The position numbers and the translations under genes are program-made. The notes beneath the pieces are model-generated. The model saw only the letters and a program-made list of their open reading frames with translations. It did no database searches and was not told the origin of the DNA. Positions 1 through 7,592 of a stretch of 20,727 bases of DNA are shown piece by piece (position 1 is the stretch's first letter; each line of letters starts with the position of its first letter). Source of the stretch: Podochytrium sp. JEL0797 (taxonomy: Eukaryota; Chytridiomycota; Chytridiomycetes; Chytridiales; Chytriomycetaceae); assembly GCA_027596195.1 (NCBI GenBank), contig JADGJG010000412.1:1-20727 (forward strand), given 5' to 3'.

Positions 1-60
<60 letters not shown>
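1..60. repeat. Poly-C homopolymer at the left edge
   Basis: Sixty consecutive C residues open the window, immediately followed by ordinary mixed sequence. The right edge mirrors this with a G run, so reading outward from the interior both 3' ends run into G. That symmetry fits assembly of reads carrying poly-G tails, or a collapsed homopolymer, better than a biological telomere, since no short telomere-like repeat unit is present. Confidence 0.9.
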
Positions 61-308
61 ACCCCGCACAGCTTCGTCGTGGTGGTGCAAATTCTCGTCT
101 CGAACGCCTCGTCTCTCATTCTCCAACTCACACCCCGCAAATCGGATATACACGATATTCGTGTATGTATGTACGCCACCGCTGGCATCGAAAGCGACGA
201 TGGCTCGCTCTGCATGCGCAGGTTCCCAGCACCAAGCGGGACTGCGTGCGCATGCCCGCCTTGCTTCGCTCAACTCCGCACAATCACACATCGCCCAGCT
301 CCGCGCAA
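61..308. other. Left-end segment without a firm gene (possible RPB11 3' exon/UTR)
   Basis: This stretch lies downstream of the RPB11 coding exons on the minus strand. Open frames exist on both strands but none resembles a known protein. If the GT at 383-382 is a real donor, a short last RPB11 exon could lie here, and I could not identify it with confidence. A palindromic-looking stretch around 145-165 (ATATACACGATATTCGTGTA) is visible and its role is unknown. Confidence 0.5.
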
Positions 309-831
309 TCACGCATGGCCAACCCATATCCTCCACCTCGCGCACGTCTCGCCCATCAAGCAAGAGCGACAGCGAATTCGCACCTGAAACTTTTTGTTGA
401 GGTCGATGATCTCCCTGATGGTGTTGCCGCACTCTGCATGCAGGACTTCGAGAGGGTTCGTGTTTGGGGTGGTTTGAATCTTCAAGATGAAGGTGTGTTC
501 GAGGGGGTGAGGGATCTTGTATCCGGCAAACAGTACGTTTGGGTTTTTGAGGAGTTGGCTGCGCAATGGGGAACGGGGGAAAGGGGGTTCAGACGTGGGT
601 GAATGGCATGGCTGTGGAGGCTTAAGGGACTCACGCTCTCAACAGGTTTCCGAGTGTGTGGTCTTCTTTGAGGAAGGTGAAGGTTGCAGCGTTTGGGATC
701 TTGAGGTCCTTCTGCATGGTGACTCTGCGGGATGATTGTTAGTGGATGCAGCAAGACATTGCTACTGTGTACTTGTCGACACCCTCTGGGATGAGGAACA
801 GCTCGTGTCTGTCTGGCTGGTTGTTGTTCAT
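309..831 (-). CDS. RPB11: RNA polymerase II subunit RPB11
   Basis: This is the small Pol II subunit that pairs with RPB3 to start polymerase assembly, in the nucleus. Exons read on the minus strand are 831-773, 724-635 and 558 to either 384 or 309. Joined in phase they give an N-terminus beginning MNNNQPDRHELFLIPEG, then the family core KVTMQKDLKIPNAATF and EDHTLGNLLRAQLL. These are followed by VLFAGYKIPHPLEH and LKIQTTP, all hallmarks of RPB11/AC19-type subunits. An ACTAAC branch site precedes the first acceptor. The family is about 115-120 residues long and the joined core reaches residue 108 at KKFQ. There the frame either continues to a stop at 309 (132 aa, with an unfamiliar Cys/Arg-rich tail) or splices at 383 to a last exon I could not find. 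The gene is head-to-head with the RUN gene. Confidence 0.93.
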
Positions 832-858
832 TGTTTTTTTTGTATCGCAAAAACAAAG
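832..858. promoter_or_regulatory. 27-bp bidirectional gap between RPB11 and RUN gene starts
   Basis: Only 27 bp separate the divergent start codons of RPB11 (831, minus) and the RUN-domain gene (859, plus). At least one promoter, and probably both transcripts' 5' leaders, must therefore overlap the other gene's coding sequence, or one start codon is misplaced. No TATA box is visible. The gap holds a T-run followed by an A-rich stretch. Confidence 0.4.
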
Positions 859-2076
859 ATGCAAGCACCACTCAACACAGACAACACGCTGCTTCTGCTC
901 TCTCTCTCTCAGGCAATTGCTGAGGCACGACTAGGCCTTGCCCAGGATGGTTCACTAGGAGATAACTCCACTGGACAACCAGGGGAAGCCGTTCTTTGCG
1001 CCCTAGTTGCAGTGTTAAGTCATGGGCTGCGCACTTCTCGCGGCGTGTTTGACTTTGGCAGCGTGTCTTCTTCTTCTTCTTCTTCTTCTTCATCCGACGC
1101 AGCGTGGGCCTTTGTCGCCGACGTTCTTTCCGCCATGAAAAACACGCAGCCAAAACACACCGACGATGCCGACCTTCTTTCCGCGCTCTCTTCAAAACAC
1201 AAAGACGCCGCCGCCCTTCTCTCTCTCCAAAACACGCGCGCCTTTCTCGCCCGCATCCTCAACGACAAAGTATCCCACGTCTGGTTCGCACACCTCGCAA
1301 ACACCAAAACAACAAAGGGCGTCTTTTACGACAAACACGCCTTCATGCGTGATTCCGTCAACGTGCCAAAACTCTTGACCATCCTCGAATCTGAACTACC
1401 TTCTATTCCCTTCGCCTTCACCATCACTGCACCCACAATCTCAACGGCCGCAGCTCTCAATTCTGCCGCCGTCTCTCTGCCAAGCCCCGCTCCCTTAGTC
1501 CACGCCCTCTCCCACGCCGCTTCCTCAAACGCCTCCGCCTTCGCCTCTTCAGCCCTCCAAATCGGCTCCACAATGGCCGGTTTCGGCTTCTCAACCCTCG
1601 CCGCCGCAAAAGAATCGCTCGACAGTCAAATCATCACTCTGAATCTCGGTGGCAAAAAGTCAATGGTCGATGTGAAGCAGCATTCCCTGTCGCAAAACGG
1701 ATCCGTCAAAACGTCTGGGGGAGGATCCTCTCTTGGTCCTTTGGCCGTGGTCAACCATAATCCCGTAGAGCCCGTGGATCTCGTGTTTTTGGATGACCCT
1801 GATGTGTCGGATTCCGAAAAGATTGTGGAACTGAGGCGGGCGTTGGAGGTTTCCCAGAAGCAGGCCGCTGATGGTAAATAGCACCCATTGATATGCAGTC
1901 GAATTGATTGCATCCGTGATTTTAATAACAAAATACATGCAGAAAAGGAAGCAAGGCTCAAACTCCAAATCGAACTCGTCTCGTTGAAGCATTTGCGCGA
2001 TCGAGAAGTGGCGGCATTCAAATCGGACATTGCGAACCTACAAAGGAAGGTTTTCTACGACATCAACGATATCTAG
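859..2076 (+). CDS. RUN-domain protein with C-terminal coiled coil
   Basis: Exons are 859-1873 and 1943-2076, joined through a GTAAAT donor and an ATGCAG acceptor; the product is 382 aa. The N-terminal ~185 residues look like a RUN domain, with motifs such as NTRAFLARILNDKVSHVWF and YDKHAFMRDSVNVPKLLTIL. RUN domains bind small GTPases (Rab/Rap type) and act in endosomal and cytoskeletal traffic. A polyserine run coded by a TCT microsatellite interrupts the domain. An Ala/Ser-rich middle follows, then a heptad-like charged tail starting near KIVELRRALEVSQKQAAD and continuing through exon 2. The start at 859 is the first ATG in the open frame, but a CT-rich stretch ending in CAG at 898-914 resembles an acceptor, so the N-terminus is less certain. 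A second copy of the 3' exon lies downstream. The family is clear; the exact orthologue is not. Confidence 0.75.
1066..1091 (+). repeat. (TCT)n microsatellite coding for polyserine
   Basis: About eight TCT units in frame with the RUN-domain protein give a run of ten serines together with the following TCA and TCC codons. It lies between predicted helices of the RUN domain, so length variation would probably be tolerated. Confidence 0.9.
1960..2029 (+). repeat. Direct repeat copy 1 (inside RUN gene 3' exon)
   Basis: This 70-bp segment codes for KLQIELVSLKHLRDREVAAF and neighbouring residues in the coiled-coil tail. It recurs 257 bp downstream (2217-2286) with only two mismatches. Weaker similarity continues after both copies, for example GAATGCGGAATTCTT near 2094 and GAATGCGGGAATTCTT near 2341. 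Confidence 0.95.
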
Positions 2077-2211
2077 ATTTTGTTTTGAGAGGTCGAATGC
2101 GGAATTCTTGTTATTGGCCAATATAGAAATGCGTGCATTTTTTCTCAATTTCGGAAAAGTTGTTTCGCGTTTCGAGGGAGTGAGGGGAGACAATCTTCAA
2201 AAATGCAACAG

Positions 2212-2363
2212 AAATGAAACTCCAAATCGAACTCGTCTCGTTGAAACATTTGCGCGATCGAGAAGTGGCGGCATTTAAATCGGACAGACTAACAACATCT
2301 GGATTTCAGTTTTCTGCTCGTTTAAACCCTCCAAGAAGACGAATGCGGGAATTCTTTTCTTAA
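2212..2363 (+). other. Duplicated, possibly alternative, 3' exon of the RUN gene
   Basis: The copy at 2217-2286 is preceded by an ACAG acceptor-like site ending at 2211. Spliced to the same donor at 1873 it stays in the correct phase (G + AA, giving Glu). It reads MKLQIELVSLKHLRDREVAA, continues to residues ending RRRMREFFS, and stops at 2361-2363, giving a 388-aa isoform. The two differences from copy 1 are both silent (AAG/AAA, TTC/TTT), as expected if both copies are translated or if the duplication is recent. The C-terminal ends differ completely. It could equally be a non-functional 3' UTR duplicate. Confidence 0.5.
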
Positions 2364-2989
2364 ATATTATTTATCCTTCCTGCCCTCCTTTATCTTCAGC
2401 AGCGCGGGTCCTTTGGACATTCTTTTGTTAGCTTTCACCCGCAATTTTTTTTAAAGTGGTGTGGGAAAGGTCTACTATTTTGTTTAATGCTTTTGTTTAG
2501 CGCTGCTCCTGCTGTGGGTACTGCTTCTGCTTTTGTTGTTGCTGGCGGAGGCAGGGTGTGTGGGGGGGTTTCGGGTGGGCATGCGGAGGGGTCGGCGGCG
2601 AAGGGGGGAAGCGGGAGCAACCCTCGCCTTCTTGTGACGGCTTGGGGATGGCATGCTTTTGGTGGATACCGCCTTTTCCTGCCCCATCTTTCTTGTGCTT
2701 TGACATAATATTGCTCGATTTGGAGCCGAGCTGCTTGAGTGTATTTATTATTTTCAGGGGCGTGCGATATCCCTCTCCTCGACCTATTTCCGTTTAATGG
2801 AGGCCGGCGTCGAAAAAAGGCGCTCTGGAAGCAGGGAAATAAGAATCGAGTGCTTTCGACGCGTGCCAATGTGCCACTCACCGCAGTTCAACCTCCCGGC
2901 CCGCTGAACATGAGACAAAAAATGCCAATAAACTTTATAAATAACAATGCAAAAAAATAAAGAAGTAATCCCCCCTTCAATGTCGATCA
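2364..2989. other. Intergenic region between two convergent genes; only weak ORFs
   Basis: This is the space between the 3' end of the RUN gene (plus) and the 3' end of the GH5 gene (minus). A minus-strand ORF at 2706-2497 (69 aa, starting MSKHKKDGAGKGGIHQKHAI, then Pro/Gln-rich) has an AT-rich stretch upstream. A plus-strand ORF at 2487-2708 overlaps it, and a 36-codon plus ORF sits at 2797-2907. Two plus-strand AATAAA signals lie at about 2927 and 2955, so a short plus-strand transcript may end here. None of the ORFs resembles a known family, and I do not call any of them a gene. Confidence 0.5.
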
Positions 2990-5220
2990 TCAGGCCGCCA
3001 ACGCCTGTTGAGCAACCTGCGCAAGCGCCGTCATCGTGGTCGGATCATCCGTCGAAAACTCATAATCATTCGCCACAGACACGCTCGAATACTCCCAAGG
3101 CATGAACGGAATCCCCAATGGAATCGCCACCTGAGCAATCTGCGCAATCCAATCGCCCTTGCCACTCGTGGCCCCAAACTCCTCAAAAATCACAATCTTG
3201 CCCGACTGCTGCCTCATTTGCTGCGCAGTGTTCAAATTCGCTTGCACATCCGCAATACTGTTGCTGTACGAATGCAGTGCCACCACATCCATCGCCGCAC
3301 ATGCAAAGTTCTGACTGATGAGGGAATGGTAAAAGTCCTGTCCACCACCCGTGGCAATCAAAATACTACTGCCCCCCATCACCCCGCGCAGCACCGTGGC
3401 CCTCTCACACCACCAATCCGCATTCGTAAACTGACTCACTCCATTACTCGTCCCCTGCGCCTCATTCTCAATCTCAAACGCATAAATCGCCTCCGGAATA
3501 TCTTTCCACGCGCGGTTCCCCATCTGCACATTCACATGATTCACAATATGCGCCAACCGCGCATCAAACGCCACAAACGCCTGCTGGTTGTTATAAAACC
3601 CAGTCAAGTCCGACCCGCCTTTACAAAACGCCTGACAATACGCGTCACAGATTCCCCACGTGTTGTCCAAGTTCCAGCGGTCGTGCATCGTGATTTGGAG
3701 CTTGATTCCGTATTGGACAACGAGGGCCATGAGGGCGTCGAGTTGGTGGAGCACATTGTCGTTGTAGACGCTGACAGTGTCGAGTTCGAGGTCGTTGGTG
3801 CCGAGGGAGTCGGTGCCTTTGCCGCCGGCGGAGAAGGAGGTGATGAAGATGCGGATGGTTTTGATGCCGGCGGATTGGAGGGCTGCGAGGAGTGTGGTTT
3901 GTGTGGATGGCGGGAGGGTGTGGAAAAAGTACGAGTTGACGCCGGCAAACATGGTTGGGAACGCATTTGGCTGGAGGTGGAAGGAGGATTTGGTTTAGGA
4001 TCGAACAGCATATTTTCAGAAAATAGTTATCATACCGGTTGGGAGGGAACCGGTGGCGGCTGAGTAAGGGTTGCCGTCACAGGTTGCACTACGACATTGG
4101 TTGAAGTGATTGGGATCGGAGGCTGGACAGTAGTTGAAGTTAATGTATCTGTTGCAGTCGAGAAATCCGTGGCACCCGTCGCGGTAGGGCTGTCGGTGGC
4201 CTGTTGATTTGTTGAGTTCAATGGTGCCGACAACAAGGAATCGCAATGCTTTTTTTACCGTTTCCTCCGTCGCTTCGGTCGATCCAGTCTCTGGTTCATC
4301 GCTTGTACTCGAAGTGGTCGTTGGTCCCGGTGTGAAAGTAGGTGCGACGGTGGGTGAGACGGGAGGAATCGACGGTGCCGGATTGCCGTCAGGATTGCAT
4401 CCCGTAAATGCTCCAATAGTGCATTGCGTGCCAGAGCCGCAAGTCGCGACGGTCACAAATCCGGTAGTTGTAGTGTCGAGGTAAACACATTGCTGCAAGA
4501 CCTGTCCGTTGCATTGCCACGCGCCAAACGTGCAAGAAGAGCTCGAGAAACCGAGAGAGGGCTTTGAGAAACCAAGGAGAGGTCTCGAGAAACCGATAGA
4601 AGGCTTCACATTTGGCTGTTAAGAAAAAATAAGAAGGATCAGCACAAATCGGTGGTGGCGAGGTTCGAAAAAGTGGAGATAGAAAAACGTACTTGACACC
4701 CAACAAACGACCCTGTCGAGCACTGCATCCCGATCGCACACGACTCGACAGTTACCCAAGCATTAAAAGTACTCGACACGTAGCTGCACACTTGGACCAA
4801 CTGTCCGTTGCACTGGTATGCCCCGTTATCGCACGACTTGACCGCTTGTCCGATTCCCGCGACGTGAGACAAATCTGGCGCCGTGGGTGCACACGCACCG
4901 AGCCCATACCACTCGCCAAACTCCCTCATGATAAAGTTTTGGCCTCCAACACTCGTTTGACTGCCGATGGGATAATCGGCGCTCGCAAGCTGCGCGCCTG
5001 GGTAGCATGACGTGGTGGCTGCATTGTTGCAGGGCACAGGGTTGGTCCAATAGTTGCCGAGAAAGACGTAGTTGTGGTTGTTGAAGCCGGCGTGGTCGCC
5101 TTGGAGGTAGGTTTGGTTGATGATGGGGGCGGGGAAGCAGGCTGCACCAAGGATGCTCGGGAGGTGAATGAGGGTGAGGAGAAGAGGAAGCATGATGTGA
5201 GAGATGGTTATGTCTTGCAT
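2990..5220 (-). CDS. Secreted GH5 glycoside hydrolase with cysteine-rich binding modules
   Basis: Four exons on the minus strand (5220-4693, 4615-4259, 4200-4036, 3970-2990) all join in phase 0 and give 676 aa. The start MQDITISHIMLPLLLTLIHL contains a signal peptide; the Met at 5193 is an alternative. Exon 1 carries a segment like CBM5/12 (YLQGDHAGFNNHNYVFLGNY), then a Cys module with AYQCNGQLVQVC. Exon 2 repeats that module (WQCNGQVLQQC...GTQC), which I read as CBM19-like chitin-binding. A Ser/Thr/Pro linker spans exons 2-3. The catalytic domain (residues ~355-676) has FAGVNSYFFHTLPP, the acid/base in FEIENEAQG (Glu520) and the nucleophile in VIFEEFGA (Glu614), as in GH5 mannanases and cellulases. 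It probably acts on beta-linked polysaccharide outside the cell. Substrate and GH5 subfamily cannot be decided from motifs alone. Confidence 0.88.
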
Positions 5221-5661
5221 GGGAACTTTTGAGAGGCTCCTTTTCACGAGAGGTGCTGAAATTATAGTCCAGCGATCCCGACGGCAAGACCAGGGGGTGT
5301 GCAGGGTCCGAATCTTGCGTCCGAAAATTGTGCATTTGCACGGATTCATAATGAAAACGCTTTTAGACTTTGATCGGAATACTTAATCTTTCGCAGAGCA
5401 TGATTGGACTCAATGTTGATATGGGGTGTGTGTTTTTAAGAAATCTTCATTTTTCATACACTTTATTGCGCCATTCCCATCGCTTTTGCACGCGAATATC
5501 CTTTGCCGTTGGTTCCGGACGTCCTTTGCTGCATCCCCGAAACCTGGGACAACAAGTCCTTGACCGGAATTTTTTTGTCTCCCATCCGCCGCATTCTTTC
5601 CAGCTCTTCACTGATGGAATCAAAGTATGAATATTAATTCTTCTAGCTTTGAGATTAAAAA
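5221..5661. other. Intergenic region upstream of GH5 and downstream of DYNC2LI1
   Basis: No coding region could be supported here; the plus-strand ORF near 5370-5630 shows no family resemblance. It should hold the GH5 promoter (minus strand) and the 3' UTR of DYNC2LI1. Confidence 0.6.
5261..5266 (-). promoter_or_regulatory. TATA-like box upstream of the GH5 gene
   Basis: On the minus strand the sequence GGACTATAATTTCAG lies about 40 bp upstream of the GH5 start codon. Position and composition suit a TATA element, but a single short match is weak evidence. Confidence 0.3.
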
Positions 5662-7291
5662 TCAGACTGGACTCAACTCTTTCTGTGCTCTCATCGTATC
5701 CACCCGTGTTTCAACGTATTTGCTGAAATCAATGGCTTCGATTTTGTTAGAGCTGTCTGCATTTCGTTGTGAAATAAGCTAAGCGCAAGAATGAAAATAA
5801 TGGGGTACGTATGTCTCTACCTTTCTTCCGCGGAAAGTATCGATCAAAATCGGTCCTCCATTTATCATAACTCGAGAAGCTCTGCTTTCCAACAACATCT
5901 TTCCCAGTTTCTGAAGGAGGCAGTCCAATTTGGGAAAACGCGTCTTGGCCTTTGGAAGCAATATTTATGAATCACCTCCAAAAATGAAACAAGTGTCCCT
6001 TTACCTGGAGTAATAACCAAGGGTTTGTTGTAATCTTGACTCAACTCTTGCAACGGATTCGATCGGAACGCGTGGTGGTTCAAGACGCGACGCATTTTGG
6101 CGCAAGAGCTCTCGTCTTTGAGATTCGCAAACAGGAGAGTGGCGCCATTTGTGTGCGCAAGAAATCGGAGAGTTTTACAAAAGAGTTTACGTTTCTCTCT
6201 GTGTATTTTCGATAAGTTGATTCCGTGAAGGAATCACGGGGGGTGGTCACTTACGGTTCGAGATCGCGGAATAAATCGTATTTTGCTCCGACGATTACAA
6301 TCGGCACGGGAGAAATATCCATGCTGTTGCTGTATTTTGATTATGAGGTTATTTTTGAAGAGTTGCTGATTGCCGGATGGAAGATGCTCTCAGACGCGAG
6401 AATACTTCCAGAATTCGTCCGGGTTTGGATGCGCATGTTCAGGTCAGTATTTTGCCATGATTTAAAAGTGCCCAATTTGTGTCTCTGAATTATCCTGTCC
6501 GGGGTGCGGGGTCGAGTCCAATTTCAAAACATAACTCACTTGGAAATATCCGGATGCTCGCTCCCATATTTTTTCAACGCAAACTGTCTCAGCCCTTTGG
6601 GCCTTTTACTCCCTCTGCTTTCCAGTCCATCCAAGATTTTTCTGCTTCGGGTTTGGATCTTTTCGAGAAAATGTTCGAGTAGGGGCAGCGCTTCCTCCGG
6701 ATTCGATAAATCAAGTACAATGATAAAAGTCGTCAAATGAATATTGGATTCAGAGGTGGGAATGTCAATGAGATCGGTGAGATGCGTGCCTCCGGCTGCA
6801 AAGTTGCAAATTCAGCAATAGCAACGCGCGACGCATACCAAAAAATCAATAGAAACCGAGTTCCCAGATATGGCTGACATCCTTAATTGTCCCTCGAGTG
6901 CTTCTGGCAAATCTGATCATGCAATGTCAGTCAAAATTCGTAGCGATCGAAGAATGCGCGCGACAAATCTGAAACCTGTATTCCAACGCGGTCGTTGGAG
7001 GCGGCACGTCGTCTGAACCAAACGTGATAAGAATATATTTATCATGCGTGTGATGGTGTAATCACCTTTGTTCTGAAGCCGATGGATCAAACTGGACTTT
7101 CCGGACTGTTTGTTTCCGACAACCACAATTGTTGTCTCGACTCCTTCGTCTGTTGTTGATGTTGACGCAGCAGCTTTACGCGCCTTTAGAGCGAGAGACC
7201 AAATATCTGATCGGCTGTTGCTCTTGTCTTTTTCTCTGTCCCGATCGCGATCTTTGGCTTCTTTCACCGCGACGCTGGCTCGGTTTGACAT
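5662..7291 (-). CDS. DYNC2LI1: Cytoplasmic dynein-2 light intermediate chain
   Basis: This is the light intermediate chain of dynein-2, the motor for retrograde intraflagellar transport. Minus-strand exons are 7291-7066, 7012-6976 (37 nt), 6912-6857, 6795-6540, 6323-6255, 6198-6005, 5949-5821 and 5756-5662. They join in phase to 353 aa, close to the ~350 of the animal protein. Visible motifs are a P-loop-like GNKQSGKSS (residues 59-67), VPPPTTALEYR, KDVSHIWELAGGTHLTDLID and FIIVLDLSNPEEALP. Further on are EHPDIS, VPIVIVGAKYDLF, EKRKLFCKTLRFLAH, NKPLVITPG, DAFSQIGLPP and a C-terminal YVETRVDTMRAQKEL, in the same order as the family. The intron 6539-6324 is much longer than the others and could hide another exon. 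Presence of this gene implies a flagellated life stage. Confidence 0.92.
6496..6517 (+). repeat. GC-rich 22-bp repeat, copy in a DYNC2LI1 intron
   Basis: The sequence TGTCCGGGGTGCGGGGTCGA, continuing with GTC, lies inside the long DYNC2LI1 intron. It matches 7374-7394 apart from one inserted base and one substitution. The 3' part resembles a tRNA B-box (GGTTCGANNCC) with one mismatch, but no tRNA fold or A-box accompanies it. Confidence 0.6.
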
Positions 7292-7592
7292 TTTTTAAAA
7301 ATATTTATCCCCTCTCATTTGACTGAATATTATAAAAAGGGAGGCCTTCCGCACTCTTGATCAGCAAGTTCCGTGTCCGGGGCCGGGGTCGAGTCGTCTT
7401 CGGAGTGGTTCATAGGATGTGTAGCGGCGAGATATGGTTGGGATATCTCCGCAACAACCGCTCAGCTAATCCCGTCTAATCCCGTATTGAATGGGGATTT
7501 ATGGTCGTCGCTAAAGTCTTCTTTTTTGCAGTAGAGAAAGGGCCGCAGCCCTTACGTTCAACTACACAGTTGTGTTTACGGAGGGAATATTG
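7292..7592. other. Intergenic region between DYNC2LI1 and the transposase
   Basis: This holds the presumed DYNC2LI1 promoter; AT-rich ATAAATATT and TATAATA stretches lie 10-50 bp upstream of its start on the minus strand. At 7374-7394 is the second copy of the 22-bp GC-rich repeat. AATCCCGTCT is directly repeated in part around 7470-7487. A small hairpin AAGGGC-CGCA-GCCCTT lies near 7539-7554. No clear terminal inverted repeat for the transposase was found. Confidence 0.55.

Noticed and set aside
1..60. Poly-C end as a telomere
   Set aside because: A pure homopolymer without a repeat unit, mirrored by poly-G at the other end inside a gene, is not a known telomere form. An assembly or sequencing artefact is simpler.
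2990..3952. GH5 domain as a separate gene starting at the Met of MFAGVNS
   Set aside because: An in-phase acceptor at 3971 joins PNAFPT to this Met, and three upstream exons supply a signal peptide, binding modules and a linker, all in phase 0.
3008..4063. 351-codon plus-strand ORF opposite the GH5 gene
   Set aside because: It is the antisense shadow of the GH5 exon 4 and crosses its introns. Composition is Arg/His then Val/Gly-rich, with no domain.
6496..6520. tRNA gene suggested by a B-box-like GGGTCGAGTCC
   Set aside because: No acceptor stem, A-box or anticodon arm can be drawn around it, and the same sequence recurs upstream of the gene.
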